Positions 1 to 5,981 of a stretch of 9,254 bases of DNA are shown here, one piece after another. Within the stretch, counting starts at the first letter, position 1; each line of letters opens with the position of its first letter. Source of the DNA: Ekhidna sp. (GTDB lineage: Bacteria > Bacteroidota > Bacteroidia > Cytophagales > Cyclobacteriaceae); contig JABSPG010000132.1 of assembly GCA_013214445.1 (NCBI GenBank), positions 1 to 9,254 on the forward strand. Reading direction: 5' to 3'. Position numbers and translations under genes: made by a program. The notes under the pieces are model-generated. The model was not told where the DNA came from. It saw only the letters and a list, made by a program, of their open reading frames with translations, and ran no database searches.

Positions 1-373
1 CTCGACCTATTCCTGGGTTATAGCCATTGGGCCCATTTTCCCAAGAATAGGGTCCTAACGCTTCCCAAGTGTTTGTACTGGCAGAAGATCTGAATTTTGC
101 CATTCTTTCATCTTCTTGTTTTTTGATTTCAAAAGCTCTAGCTATGTTGGTGATTTTACCATCTATAACTCTTGGAGCGTTCTTATATTCCCATCGCTTA
201 AATTGTTTATAGCCATTGCCTCTTTTTAGAATTTTTCCATCCCACTCTTCATAAAACGCATCTTGAATCTCTTGAAAATCTCTCTCTCCTTGCATGAGGA
301 GTTCTTGCCACTTTTGGCCGTACGAAGCTGAAGAAAATGAAATTAGAATTAATGCTGCTAGATGCTTTTTCAT
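1..373 (-). CDS. Secreted protein, N-terminal part only (likely beta-propeller/sortilin-like, partial)
   Basis: Reading leftward from the ATG at 373-371, an uninterrupted frame runs off the left edge and gives 124 residues. The N-terminus (MKKHLAALILISFSSASYGQ) is a clear Sec signal peptide: two lysines, a hydrophobic core, and a likely cleavage site near residues 19-20. A charged, helix-prone segment follows (about 21-95, rich in E, K, R and Q). A stretch at 103-124 then reads WEALGP..W, with GYNPGIGR at the end. From memory, this 'W..LGP ... PG.GR' start is typical of large Bacteroidota secreted proteins whose body is a BNR/VPS10 (sortilin-like) beta-propeller and which often end in a type IX secretion sorting domain. 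The propeller and any sorting domain lie outside the window, so that assignment is an inference. The function is unknown. The start is divergent from the small lipoprotein gene at 442, with 68 bases between them. Confidence 0.7.
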   Translation of the reverse strand, partial: MKKHLAALILISFSSASYGQKWQELLMQGERDFQEIQDAFYEEWDGKILKRGNGYKQFKRWEYKNAPRVIDGKITNIARAFEIKKQEDERMAKFRSSASTNTWEALGPYSWENGPNGYNPGIGR

Positions 374-392
374 TGCACTTTATTATTGAGAG

Positions 393-410
393 ATTTATAT
401 CTAGATAAAT
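393..410. repeat. AT-rich inverted repeat between divergent genes
   Basis: Six-base arms ATTTAT and ATAAAT flank the spacer ATCTAG. Just to the right is a second small dyad, GCCA-TT-TGGC (411-420). Both lie in the 68-base gap between two divergent starts, where an operator could sit. AT-rich dyads of this size arise easily by chance, so a regulatory role is only a possibility. Confidence 0.25.
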
Positions 411-441
411 GCCATTTGGCAAGTAATTTTAAGAAATCTAA

Positions 442-951
442 GTGAAATCTATTTATCCTTTCGTTAATCGGTCAAAATGGTGCCTAATCATTTGTTTTTT
501 TCTCCTAAATGGGTGCAAGTCAAGTGAGACCTTCTGGGGTTCTGAAAGTGTTACCGTCCAGCAATTGAAAACTTCTTACAGAAATGAAGTAAAGTTTGTA
601 TTACTAAATCAGTCAGAGGAAGTAGTTCAAATCGAATCAAGCGAGCGGTTTTATATTGAAAAAATGATAGGCGAACAATGGATTCGAATCCCGCACATTC
701 CCTGTAAGTGCGGTACCCCCTGCAGACCTCCAGCTACATTGCAACTGTTCCCTAATGAGCATAGGGAAATCAGTTGGGATCTGATTTCAAGGAAATGTGG
801 GAATGAGGCAGGATTACGTCCCGCTGTACAAACATTAGAAGAGAGAGTCTCTTCGGGTCAATATCGGATGGTTTTCACAATTAATAGGCAGAAAGAAGGA
901 ATGCGCCTTGCCCCAGAGAGTCTGACGGTAAATTTTGACATCAAGAATTAA
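442..951 (+). CDS. Small predicted lipoprotein with Ig-like fold and conserved-looking cysteines
   Basis: The product has 169 residues. The N-terminus has a basic region (NRSKW), a hydrophobic core and the lipobox LNGC, with Cys25 as the probable lipidated residue, so the mature protein should be membrane-anchored outside the cytoplasm. The start must be GTG: a TAA stop abuts it upstream (439-441), and no ATG or TTG follows in frame before the lipobox. No ribosome binding site is evident. The mature part looks all-beta: a strand with 'KFVLLNQSEE', a 'W' strand at about 80, 'PNEHREISWDL' at 104-114, and 'SGQYRMVF' at 138-145. This order resembles small bacterial Ig-like domains of the kind that end in 'PGxY.v'. 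Cysteines at 88, 90, 94 and 119 could form disulfides or bind metal. I do not recognise a named family and assign no function. It converges with the DJ-1-like gene, overlapping it by four bases. Confidence 0.8.
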   Translation: MKSIYPFVNRSKWCLIICFFLLNGCKSSETFWGSESVTVQQLKTSYRNEVKFVLLNQSEEVVQIESSERFYIEKMIGEQWIRIPHIPCKCGTPCRPPATLQLFPNEHREISWDLISRKCGNEAGLRPAVQTLEERVSSGQYRMVFTINRQKEGMRLAPESLTVNFDIKN

Positions 952-1673
952 TTGTTGACAATCACAAAATCATAGTCATTGACATCCCAATCAATGACAA
1001 GACCTCTGCCAACTCCTTTAGCAACTTTGTCGCCATATAAGTGGTGAACAAGGTACAGTGCAACATCGTAGGATTTGGCTCCTCCTGCGGAGGTTAGTAA
1101 GTTATTGTGATGAACGAAGGAAACATCTCTATGTACCGTCAAGTCTGGGAAGGTCTTTTGATAACGATCTATATCTGAAGGGAACGTTGTGGACTCTCTA
1201 TTTTCTACTAACCCTGCTTTCGCCAATACAAACGCTCCATCACAAAGTGAGATAACATACTTTGCTTTGCTTCCAATTTTGTTAACCCAATTTATCAATA
1301 CTTCATTCGCCAGATCAGTATCCATGTTATGCTCAGCACTTGGGACGACTAGGATATCAATTTCTGGGAGATTAGGGCTATCAAACGAATAGTGCGGCAG
1401 CAGCTTGAGACCTTCAAATGAGGTGACTGTATCCATAGTTTCGTTTACCGTGAACACATTAATACCTCCTTCAGTATGGAAAATAGTATGCTGAAAGATA
1501 TCATAAGGGGCCATCAATTCTGAATTGAATACCCCGTCGATCATCAAAAATGCTGCATTAAAGGCCTTCCCCTCTGCAACTGGATCTATGACTATGCTCT
1601 CAGTTTTATTCTCTGATTTTAAGGAACATCCAAATAGCAAAGTGAGAACCAGTAAGAGAAACGGCTGCTTCAT
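948..1673 (-). CDS. DJ-1/PfpI-fold lipoprotein (glutamine amidotransferase-like)
   Basis: The product has 241 residues. It begins with a lipoprotein signal ending LLFGC (Cys16), so it should sit in an envelope membrane rather than the cytoplasm, which is unusual for this fold. Residues about 38-230 are a full DJ-1/PfpI domain. The acidic position near the first helix is Glu52 in 'NSELMAPYDIF'. A strand 'IDILVVPSAE' (105-114) leads on to the nucleophile elbow 'SLCDGAFVLA' with Cys144. The C-terminal part is 'LLTSAGGAKSYDVALYLVHH' (192-211). The closest pattern I know is the DJ-1 domain of GlxA-type AraC regulators, but there is no DNA-binding domain here. The spot where those proteins have 'ATTHW' reads 'STTFP' (161-165), so the usual histidine is absent. 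The ATG shares its A with the last base of the metK stop (TAATG), which suggests coupled translation. Substrate and role are unknown. Confidence 0.85.
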   Translation of the reverse strand: MKQPFLLLVLTLLFGCSLKSENKTESIVIDPVAEGKAFNAAFLMIDGVFNSELMAPYDIFQHTIFHTEGGINVFTVNETMDTVTSFEGLKLLPHYSFDSPNLPEIDILVVPSAEHNMDTDLANEVLINWVNKIGSKAKYVISLCDGAFVLAKAGLVENRESTTFPSDIDRYQKTFPDLTVHRDVSFVHHNNLLTSAGGAKSYDVALYLVHHLYGDKVAKGVGRGLVIDWDVNDYDFVIVNN

Positions 1674-2926
1674 TACAGATTAAATGCCTCTTTGACTTGA
1701 TCTACATAGTCAAGTTTTTCCCAAGTGAAGGTCTCAACCACTTTTTTGATTTCTTCTCCTCCATTTCCGAGAAATGACACTTGCTTCACCTCAGGAGTTC
1801 TACCCATATGTCCATATGCAGCAGATTCAGAGTAGATAGGCTCCTTTAGTTTTAGTCTCTTAATAATGTATGCCGGACGCATATCGAAGATTTTTTCAAC
1901 GATTTTAGCAATCTCACCGTCGGTCATTTCAACATTAGCTGTACCGTAAGTATTGATGTAAATACCCATTGGTTCAGCTACTCCGATCGCATAGGAAACT
2001 TGGACTAGAATTTCCTTCGCAACACCAGCAGCCACCAGATTCTTTGCAATGTGTCTGGTAGCGTATGCAGCCGAACGATCGACTTTTGATGGATCTTTTC
2101 CGGAAAATGCTCCACCGCCATGGGCTCCTTTGCCTCCGTAAGTATCTACAATAATTTTTCTTCCTGTTAGACCAGCGTCACCGTGGGGTCCGCCGATCAC
2201 AAACTTGCCAGTAGGATTAATATGATAGTTGATCTGATCATTAAAAAGCGCTTGATTGTGCGCACTCAGTTTGCTCTTTACTCTGGGAATAAGGATATTG
2301 ATGACATCCTCCTTGATTTTTTTGAGCATACTATCCTCACTATCAAAATCATCATGTTGCGTAGAGACCACAATCGCATCAATTCGTACAGGCTGATTGT
2401 TGTCATCGTACTCGATAGTGACTTGAGACTTAGCATCAGGTCGCAGGTAAGGCATTTCTTTCGCTTCCTTGCGGATATCAGAAAGCTCCATCAGAATTCT
2501 ATGGGATAAATTAAGCGCCAGAGGCATATAATTCTCTGTCTCTTTGGTAGCGTAACCAAACATCATGCCTTGATCACCAGCGCCTTGTTCATCTTCGGTA
2601 GCTCTGTCTACTCCTTGGTTTATGTCAGGCGACTGTTCATGGATGGCAGAAATTACCCCACAGGAATTGCCATCGAACATATATTCACCTTTTGTGTAGC
2701 CAATTCTGTTGATGACATCTCTTGCGATGTTCTGCACATCGATGTAGGCTTTTGTCTTGACCTCTCCAGCTAGTGCTACGAGACCGGTTGTCACCATCGT
2801 TTCACACGCCACCTTACTGTCAGGATCAAACGCGAGGAAGTGATCAACCAAAGCATCAGAGATTTGATCTGCAATTTTGTCCGGATGTCCCTCGCTAACG
2901 GACTCTGAAGTAAATAGATATGACAT
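1673..2926 (-). CDS. metK: S-adenosylmethionine synthetase (methionine adenosyltransferase)
   Basis: This cytoplasmic enzyme makes S-adenosylmethionine from methionine and ATP, releasing phosphate and pyrophosphate. It supplies methyl groups for methyltransferases such as the RsmI-like product just upstream. The 417 residues include the family signatures: GHPDK at 13-17 (His14 and Asp16 are active-site positions in E. coli), the NSCG segment with Cys90, GAGDQG at 115-120, and the glycine-rich loop GGGAFSGKD at 270-278 followed by KVDRSAAY. It is longer than the 384-residue E. coli enzyme because of extra residues around 150-235 and at the C-terminus, which I believe is usual in Bacteroidota. 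The start MSYLFTSESVSEGHPDK is the typical N-terminus. A candidate promoter box lies 24 bases upstream. No SAM riboswitch can fit in the 51-base gap and none is seen. The stop overlaps the start of the DJ-1-like lipoprotein gene. Confidence 0.98.
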   Translation of the reverse strand: MSYLFTSESVSEGHPDKIADQISDALVDHFLAFDPDSKVACETMVTTGLVALAGEVKTKAYIDVQNIARDVINRIGYTKGEYMFDGNSCGVISAIHEQSPDINQGVDRATEDEQGAGDQGMMFGYATKETENYMPLALNLSHRILMELSDIRKEAKEMPYLRPDAKSQVTIEYDDNNQPVRIDAIVVSTQHDDFDSEDSMLKKIKEDVINILIPRVKSKLSAHNQALFNDQINYHINPTGKFVIGGPHGDAGLTGRKIIVDTYGGKGAHGGGAFSGKDPSKVDRSAAYATRHIAKNLVAAGVAKEILVQVSYAIGVAEPMGIYINTYGTANVEMTDGEIAKIVEKIFDMRPAYIIKRLKLKEPIYSESAAYGHMGRTPEVKQVSFLGNGGEEIKKVVETFTWEKLDYVDQVKEAFNL

Positions 2927-2950
2927 GTATATTGAAGTTTAATTGGTCGG

Positions 2951-2958
2951 CAAATTTA
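2951..2958 (-). promoter_or_regulatory. Candidate -7 promoter box for metK
   Basis: On the minus strand this reads TAAATTTG, a perfect match to the Bacteroidota -7 box TAnnTTTG, with 24 bases between it and the metK ATG. No TTTG or TTG lies at the expected 17-23 bases upstream, so only half the promoter is supported. If it is active, metK and the DJ-1-like gene can be transcribed separately from the two genes upstream. Confidence 0.4.
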
Positions 2959-2977
2959 GAAGATTAGATTAATTCTC

Positions 2978-3688
2978 TTAGGGGAATTGACCAAAACTGA
3001 ATATTGCTGGAATTTTATGTATTTGTATGTCTGTTTTCTGCCATTTGGAAATAGGCTGGGTTAAGATCTTCTCTTCGTTTCCAGTAATATTTGCTGCTAT
3101 GCTCAAGAGGGTGTCTGGCCTGCAAGTCTTTAAGATGTCTTTTATCAATTGTTGATTTCGATAGGGAGTTTCCATAAACAGCTGTGTATATCCAGTCTGA
3201 CTTAGCTTCTCAAGTTCTCGTATCTTTTGCTGTCTGGGTGATTTGTCAATTGGTAGATAACCATGAAATGTGAACTTTTGTCCGTTGAATCCAGAGGCAA
3301 TGAGGGCCATTTGAATCGAAGAAGCGCCAGGCATTGGTACTACCTTGATATGCGTTTGATGTGCAAAACTCACCGCCAAATTTCCTGGATCTGCAAGGCA
3401 TGGCAATCCAGCTTCTGAAATGACCGCCATATCTTCTCCATTTCGCGCAGGTTCGAAAAGCGGATACATTTGATCCCAGTTGGACTTTTTGTCTAAGGTG
3501 TAAAACTCCAGATCTTCGATGGTTATACCTGCTTTTAGGCTACTAATGAATCTTCTGGCAGTACGGATGTTTTCAACAAAATAGTGCTTAGTATTCTTTA
3601 GTATCTCCGTTACAGAAGGTGATAGAAATGAAGCATCATTGTCAGAGGACAAGTAGGTCGGAATAAGGTATAGCTTCCCTTGTTTCAT
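2978..3688 (-). CDS. Short RsmI-like SAM-dependent methyltransferase (tetrapyrrole methylase fold)
   Basis: The product has 236 residues when started at the ATG at 3688-3686. That start forms an ATGA overlap with the stop of the upstream hydrolase gene and puts 'KLYLIPTYL' at the N-terminus, as expected for the fold. A longer reading from 3748 adds 20 residues unlike the family, so it is rejected. The protein aligns by eye along the length of RsmI, which 2'-O-methylates C1402 of 16S rRNA. 'SEAGLPCLADPG' (91-102) matches 'SDAGTPLINDPG', 'VVPMPGASSIQMAL' matches 'VVPLPGPCAAITAL', and 'METPYR' (172-177) matches 'YESTHR'. It departs at key points: 'PTYLSSD' replaces 'PTPIGN', 'ENIR' (39-42) replaces 'EDTR', and the C-terminal extension of the roughly 285-residue E. 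coli RsmI is missing. It is therefore probably a paralogue, and its substrate is uncertain. It lies directly upstream of metK. Confidence 0.85.
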   Translation of the reverse strand: MKQGKLYLIPTYLSSDNDASFLSPSVTEILKNTKHYFVENIRTARRFISSLKAGITIEDLEFYTLDKKSNWDQMYPLFEPARNGEDMAVISEAGLPCLADPGNLAVSFAHQTHIKVVPMPGASSIQMALIASGFNGQKFTFHGYLPIDKSPRQQKIRELEKLSQTGYTQLFMETPYRNQQLIKDILKTCRPDTLLSIAANITGNEEKILTQPISKWQKTDIQIHKIPAIFSFGQFP

Positions 3689-4449
3689 GATGCTAAGAAT
3701 TGTAAAACTTCTTCTCCAAGTTCTTTGGGTCTTTCGGCATGTACCCAATGGCCAGCACCTTCTACCATCTTGATTTTGGCCGCAGGAAAAAGAGATTTAA
3801 TTAAAGAATGGTCTTCGGACTTGATGTAATCTGATTTACTCCCTCCTAAGAATAAGACACTTCCATGATAGTTTACCTCAGAATCCATTCCTGCACCTAC
3901 ACTTTCTATGGCACCCTCGATAGCTCTTAAATTTAACTTCCATTGAAAGGTACCGTCTTTCTTCCTATCTAGATTTTTGAGAATAAACTGACGCACACCC
4001 AAATTTGAAATGACCTGTGACATTTGGTCGTCTGCTTCTTTTCTACTTTTTAGGGTAGCTAAGTCGACCGCATGAAACCCTTCAAAGATCATCTGATGGT
4101 GAGGTGGATAGTGTTTCGGTGCAATGTCAACCACTATCAGTTTTGAAACATAATCAGGATATTTTGCGGAGAGGTGCATTGCAACCTTACCACCCATCGA
4201 ATGACCAAGTATGTGTGCTTCGGAGATATCTTCGTCTTTCATTAGCTCTATGATATCCTCAACCATTAACTGGTAATTGAATTCATCACTATGAGGAGAG
4301 TTCCCATGGTTCCTCATATCTACTAAGTATACCTTATAGTTTTCGGCAAAGACTTTACCTAGTGTTTGCCAATTATCCGAGGAACCGAAGACACCATGCA
4401 TAATGATCAATGGGTGCCCTTCTCCAAGTACACGAAAATTCAACTTCAT
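3685..4449 (-). CDS. Alpha/beta-fold hydrolase, YbfF/ABHD11-like esterase
   Basis: This is a probable cytoplasmic serine hydrolase of 254 residues with no signal peptide. The visible elements are in the usual order: the oxyanion-hole segment 'IIMHGVFGSSDNW' (15-27) with the HG pair, 'VDMRNHGNS' (43-51), the nucleophile elbow 'GHSMGG' with Ser84 (82-87), 'VVDIAPKHYPP' (106-116) with Asp108, and 'GAGHWVHAERP' with His234 (231-241). The DMRNHG and VVDIAP segments are characteristic of the YbfF/ABHD11 group, which are small acyl or thioester esterases. The natural substrate cannot be told from sequence. Its TGA stop lies inside the ATGA that starts the RsmI-like gene, so the two are likely co-translated. 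It is divergent from agcS across 112 bases. No strong ribosome binding site is seen. Confidence 0.9.
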   Translation of the reverse strand: MKLNFRVLGEGHPLIIMHGVFGSSDNWQTLGKVFAENYKVYLVDMRNHGNSPHSDEFNYQLMVEDIIELMKDEDISEAHILGHSMGGKVAMHLSAKYPDYVSKLIVVDIAPKHYPPHHQMIFEGFHAVDLATLKSRKEADDQMSQVISNLGVRQFILKNLDRKKDGTFQWKLNLRAIEGAIESVGAGMDSEVNYHGSVLFLGGSKSDYIKSEDHSLIKSLFPAAKIKMVEGAGHWVHAERPKELGEEVLQFLAS

Positions 4450-4532
4450 AAATATGGACTTTATAAGATCTCAGTAGTAAGGAATAAAATGGCAGATTTG
4501 TTCACTTCATCACCTGTAAACTGAATGGTAAT

Positions 4533-4540
4533 CAAAGATA
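4533..4540 (-). promoter_or_regulatory. Candidate -7 promoter box for the hydrolase/RsmI-like pair
   Basis: The minus strand reads TATCTTTG, identical to the box before trkA and a perfect TAnnTTTG match. It lies in the divergent gap and points toward the hydrolase gene, leaving a leader of roughly 75-80 bases. No clear TTTG or TTG is found at the expected upstream distance, which would fall around the agcS start codon. Support is therefore partial. Confidence 0.3.
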
Positions 4541-4561
4541 CATGTTACCTTCACGCCCTTC

Positions 4562-5920
4562 ATGAATTCGATTAGCAGCTTTTTATCAGAAGCAACAAAT
4601 TTCATTTGGGGTCCGCCCCTGCTGGTTTTATTGCTTGGTGGTGGGTTCTTCCTACTTGTATATTCTAGGTTTCTTCCTTTCAGATATTTAAGGCATGCCA
4701 TAAATGTGCTGCGTGGCAAATACGATGATCCGAATGACCCAGGTGATATCAGTCATTTTCAGGCTTTATCCGGGGCACTTGCAGCTACCATAGGGATGGG
4801 AAATATCAGCGGAGTAGCGCTGGCAATAGCTGCAGGAGGTCCAGGTGCCATGTTTTGGATGTGGGTTAGTGCTTTCTTAGGTATGGCAACAAAATACTTT
4901 ACCTGTACTTTGGCGGTGCAATTCCGGGGAAAAGATTCGAGAGGAGAAATACAGGGAGGGCCTATGTATGTGATTAGAGAGGCACTGGGAAAAAAGTGGA
5001 TGCCTCTGGCAGTATTCTTCTGTGTTGCTGGCTTCTTCGGTGCAACTCCTGTTTTTCAGACCAATCAAATGGTAGCAGTCTTCAAGAATGTAATCTTACT
5101 GCCGGCAGGAGTTGAAGATTCTTTTGTGGTAAACCTTTCCATCGGGATAGTCATAGCTTCTTTGGTAGCGACGGTCATTTTAGGTGGAATTAAGCGTATT
5201 GGGAATGTTGCTTCCAAACTGGTTCCATTTATGGTTGTGCTTTTTGTGTTGAGTGTACTCCTAATTATGCTAGGCAATCTTGGTGAGGTGGTACCTTCAT
5301 TTTTGTTTATTCTAGAAGATGCATTTAGTGCTAAGGCAGTTTTAGGGGGCGCTGTTGGAGCCATTATAGTAGAAGGGGCAAAGCGAGCTGCATTTTCAAA
5401 TGAGGCAGGTATCGGAATGGCTCCAATGATGCACGGTGCTGCGAAAACCAAAGAGCCTGTGCGTGAAGGGCTTGTCGCTATGCTTGGTCCTGCCATTGAT
5501 ACGATCATTGTGTGTACCATGACCGGCCTTTGTATCCTCATCACGGGCGTTTGGAACAGCGGCGAGTCGGATGGGATTGTGATGACAGCAAAAGCTTTTG
5601 AGGTAGGGTTGCCTTTGTTCGGTCCATACGTATTAATGCTTTGTGTAATGGTTTTTGCGATCACCACAATTTTCGGCTTGGCCTATTATGGACAAAAGTG
5701 TTTGTCCTTTTTGATTGGTGCCAAGTATGGAAAGTACTTTTACTACTGGTACATCATGCTAGTCATTGTGGGCTCAGTAGCATCGCTGACAGATGTGGTT
5801 AATCTTGTTTTTGTGGCTTATGGCCTGATGTCGGTCCCGACCATGATATCTACTGTAATTCTGGCACCTAAAGTGATGCAAGCAACCAAGACATACTTTG
5901 AGGAGGTTTATAAACCATAA
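4562..5920 (+). CDS. agcS: Sodium:alanine symporter family transporter (AgcS)
   Basis: This inner-membrane amino acid carrier of 452 residues belongs to the alanine or glycine:cation symporter family, which imports alanine or glycine with Na+. Multiple hydrophobic segments run through the whole length. Family motifs seen are 'WGPPLLVLLLGGGFFL' (16-31), 'GDISHFQALSGALAATIGMG' (61-80) leading into 'NISGVALAIAAGGPGAMFWMW' (81-101), 'QGGPMYVI' (131-138), 'RAAFSNEAGIGMAPMMHGAAKT' (275-296), and 'REGLVAMLGPAIDT' (301-314). The TIGxGNIxGVA segment is the unwound first helix that binds substrate and ion in this fold. The ATG at 4562 is the first in-frame start after an in-frame stop at 4529-4531, and no Shine-Dalgarno is seen. 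It is upstream of trkAH, but a 61-base gap with its own promoter-like sequence suggests separate transcription. Which amino acid it carries cannot be read from the sequence. Confidence 0.95.
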   Translation: MNSISSFLSEATNFIWGPPLLVLLLGGGFFLLVYSRFLPFRYLRHAINVLRGKYDDPNDPGDISHFQALSGALAATIGMGNISGVALAIAAGGPGAMFWMWVSAFLGMATKYFTCTLAVQFRGKDSRGEIQGGPMYVIREALGKKWMPLAVFFCVAGFFGATPVFQTNQMVAVFKNVILLPAGVEDSFVVNLSIGIVIASLVATVILGGIKRIGNVASKLVPFMVVLFVLSVLLIMLGNLGEVVPSFLFILEDAFSAKAVLGGAVGAIIVEGAKRAAFSNEAGIGMAPMMHGAAKTKEPVREGLVAMLGPAIDTIIVCTMTGLCILITGVWNSGESDGIVMTAKAFEVGLPLFGPYVLMLCVMVFAITTIFGLAYYGQKCLSFLIGAKYGKYFYYWYIMLVIVGSVASLTDVVNLVFVAYGLMSVPTMISTVILAPKVMQATKTYFEEVYKP

Positions 5921-5924
5921 ACTA

Positions 5925-5958
5925 TTTGGAATACTGGCTTTAAGATGCGATATCTTTG
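5925..5958 (+). promoter_or_regulatory. Candidate promoter for trkA-trkH
   Basis: This has the Bacteroidota form: TTTG at 5925-5928 as the -33 element, a 22-base spacer, and TATCTTTG at 5951-5958 matching the -7 box TAnnTTTG. The ATG of trkA begins 23 bases after the box, so the leader would be very short. It is the only site in the window where both elements are present. The spacer is at the long end of what I recall as acceptable. Confidence 0.5.
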
Positions 5959-5981
5959 CGGCCAATATCATTTAGCAGAAA

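Noticed and set aside
678..692. A tRNA T-arm-like string (GATTCGAATCCCGC)
   Set aside because: It resembles GGTTCGAATCC but lies in frame within the lipoprotein gene, encoding W-I-R-I-P. No acceptor, D or anticodon arms surround it.
2183..2773. Plus-strand open frames opposite metK
   Set aside because: They are antisense shadows of a highly conserved gene and carry no domain or plausible signal.
2927..2977. SAM riboswitch upstream of metK
   Set aside because: The gap is only 51 bases and shows no SAM-type aptamer core. A promoter box inside it leaves a leader of under 25 bases.
3686..3748. Longer start for the RsmI-like gene at 3748
   Set aside because: It would add 20 residues rich in R and T that do not fit the fold and would overlap the hydrolase gene by 64 bases. 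The ATGA-linked start gives the expected N-terminus.
4493..4500. CAGATTTG as a -7 box for agcS
   Set aside because: It has one mismatch to TAnnTTTG, no -33 element at the right distance, and leaves a leader of about 60 bases. It is too weak to list as a feature.
5065..5667. A 200-codon minus-strand open frame inside agcS
   Set aside because: It is antisense to a well-supported transporter. Its product is a low-complexity mix of I, T, S, P and A with no recognisable domain, as expected from the reverse strand of membrane-protein codons.
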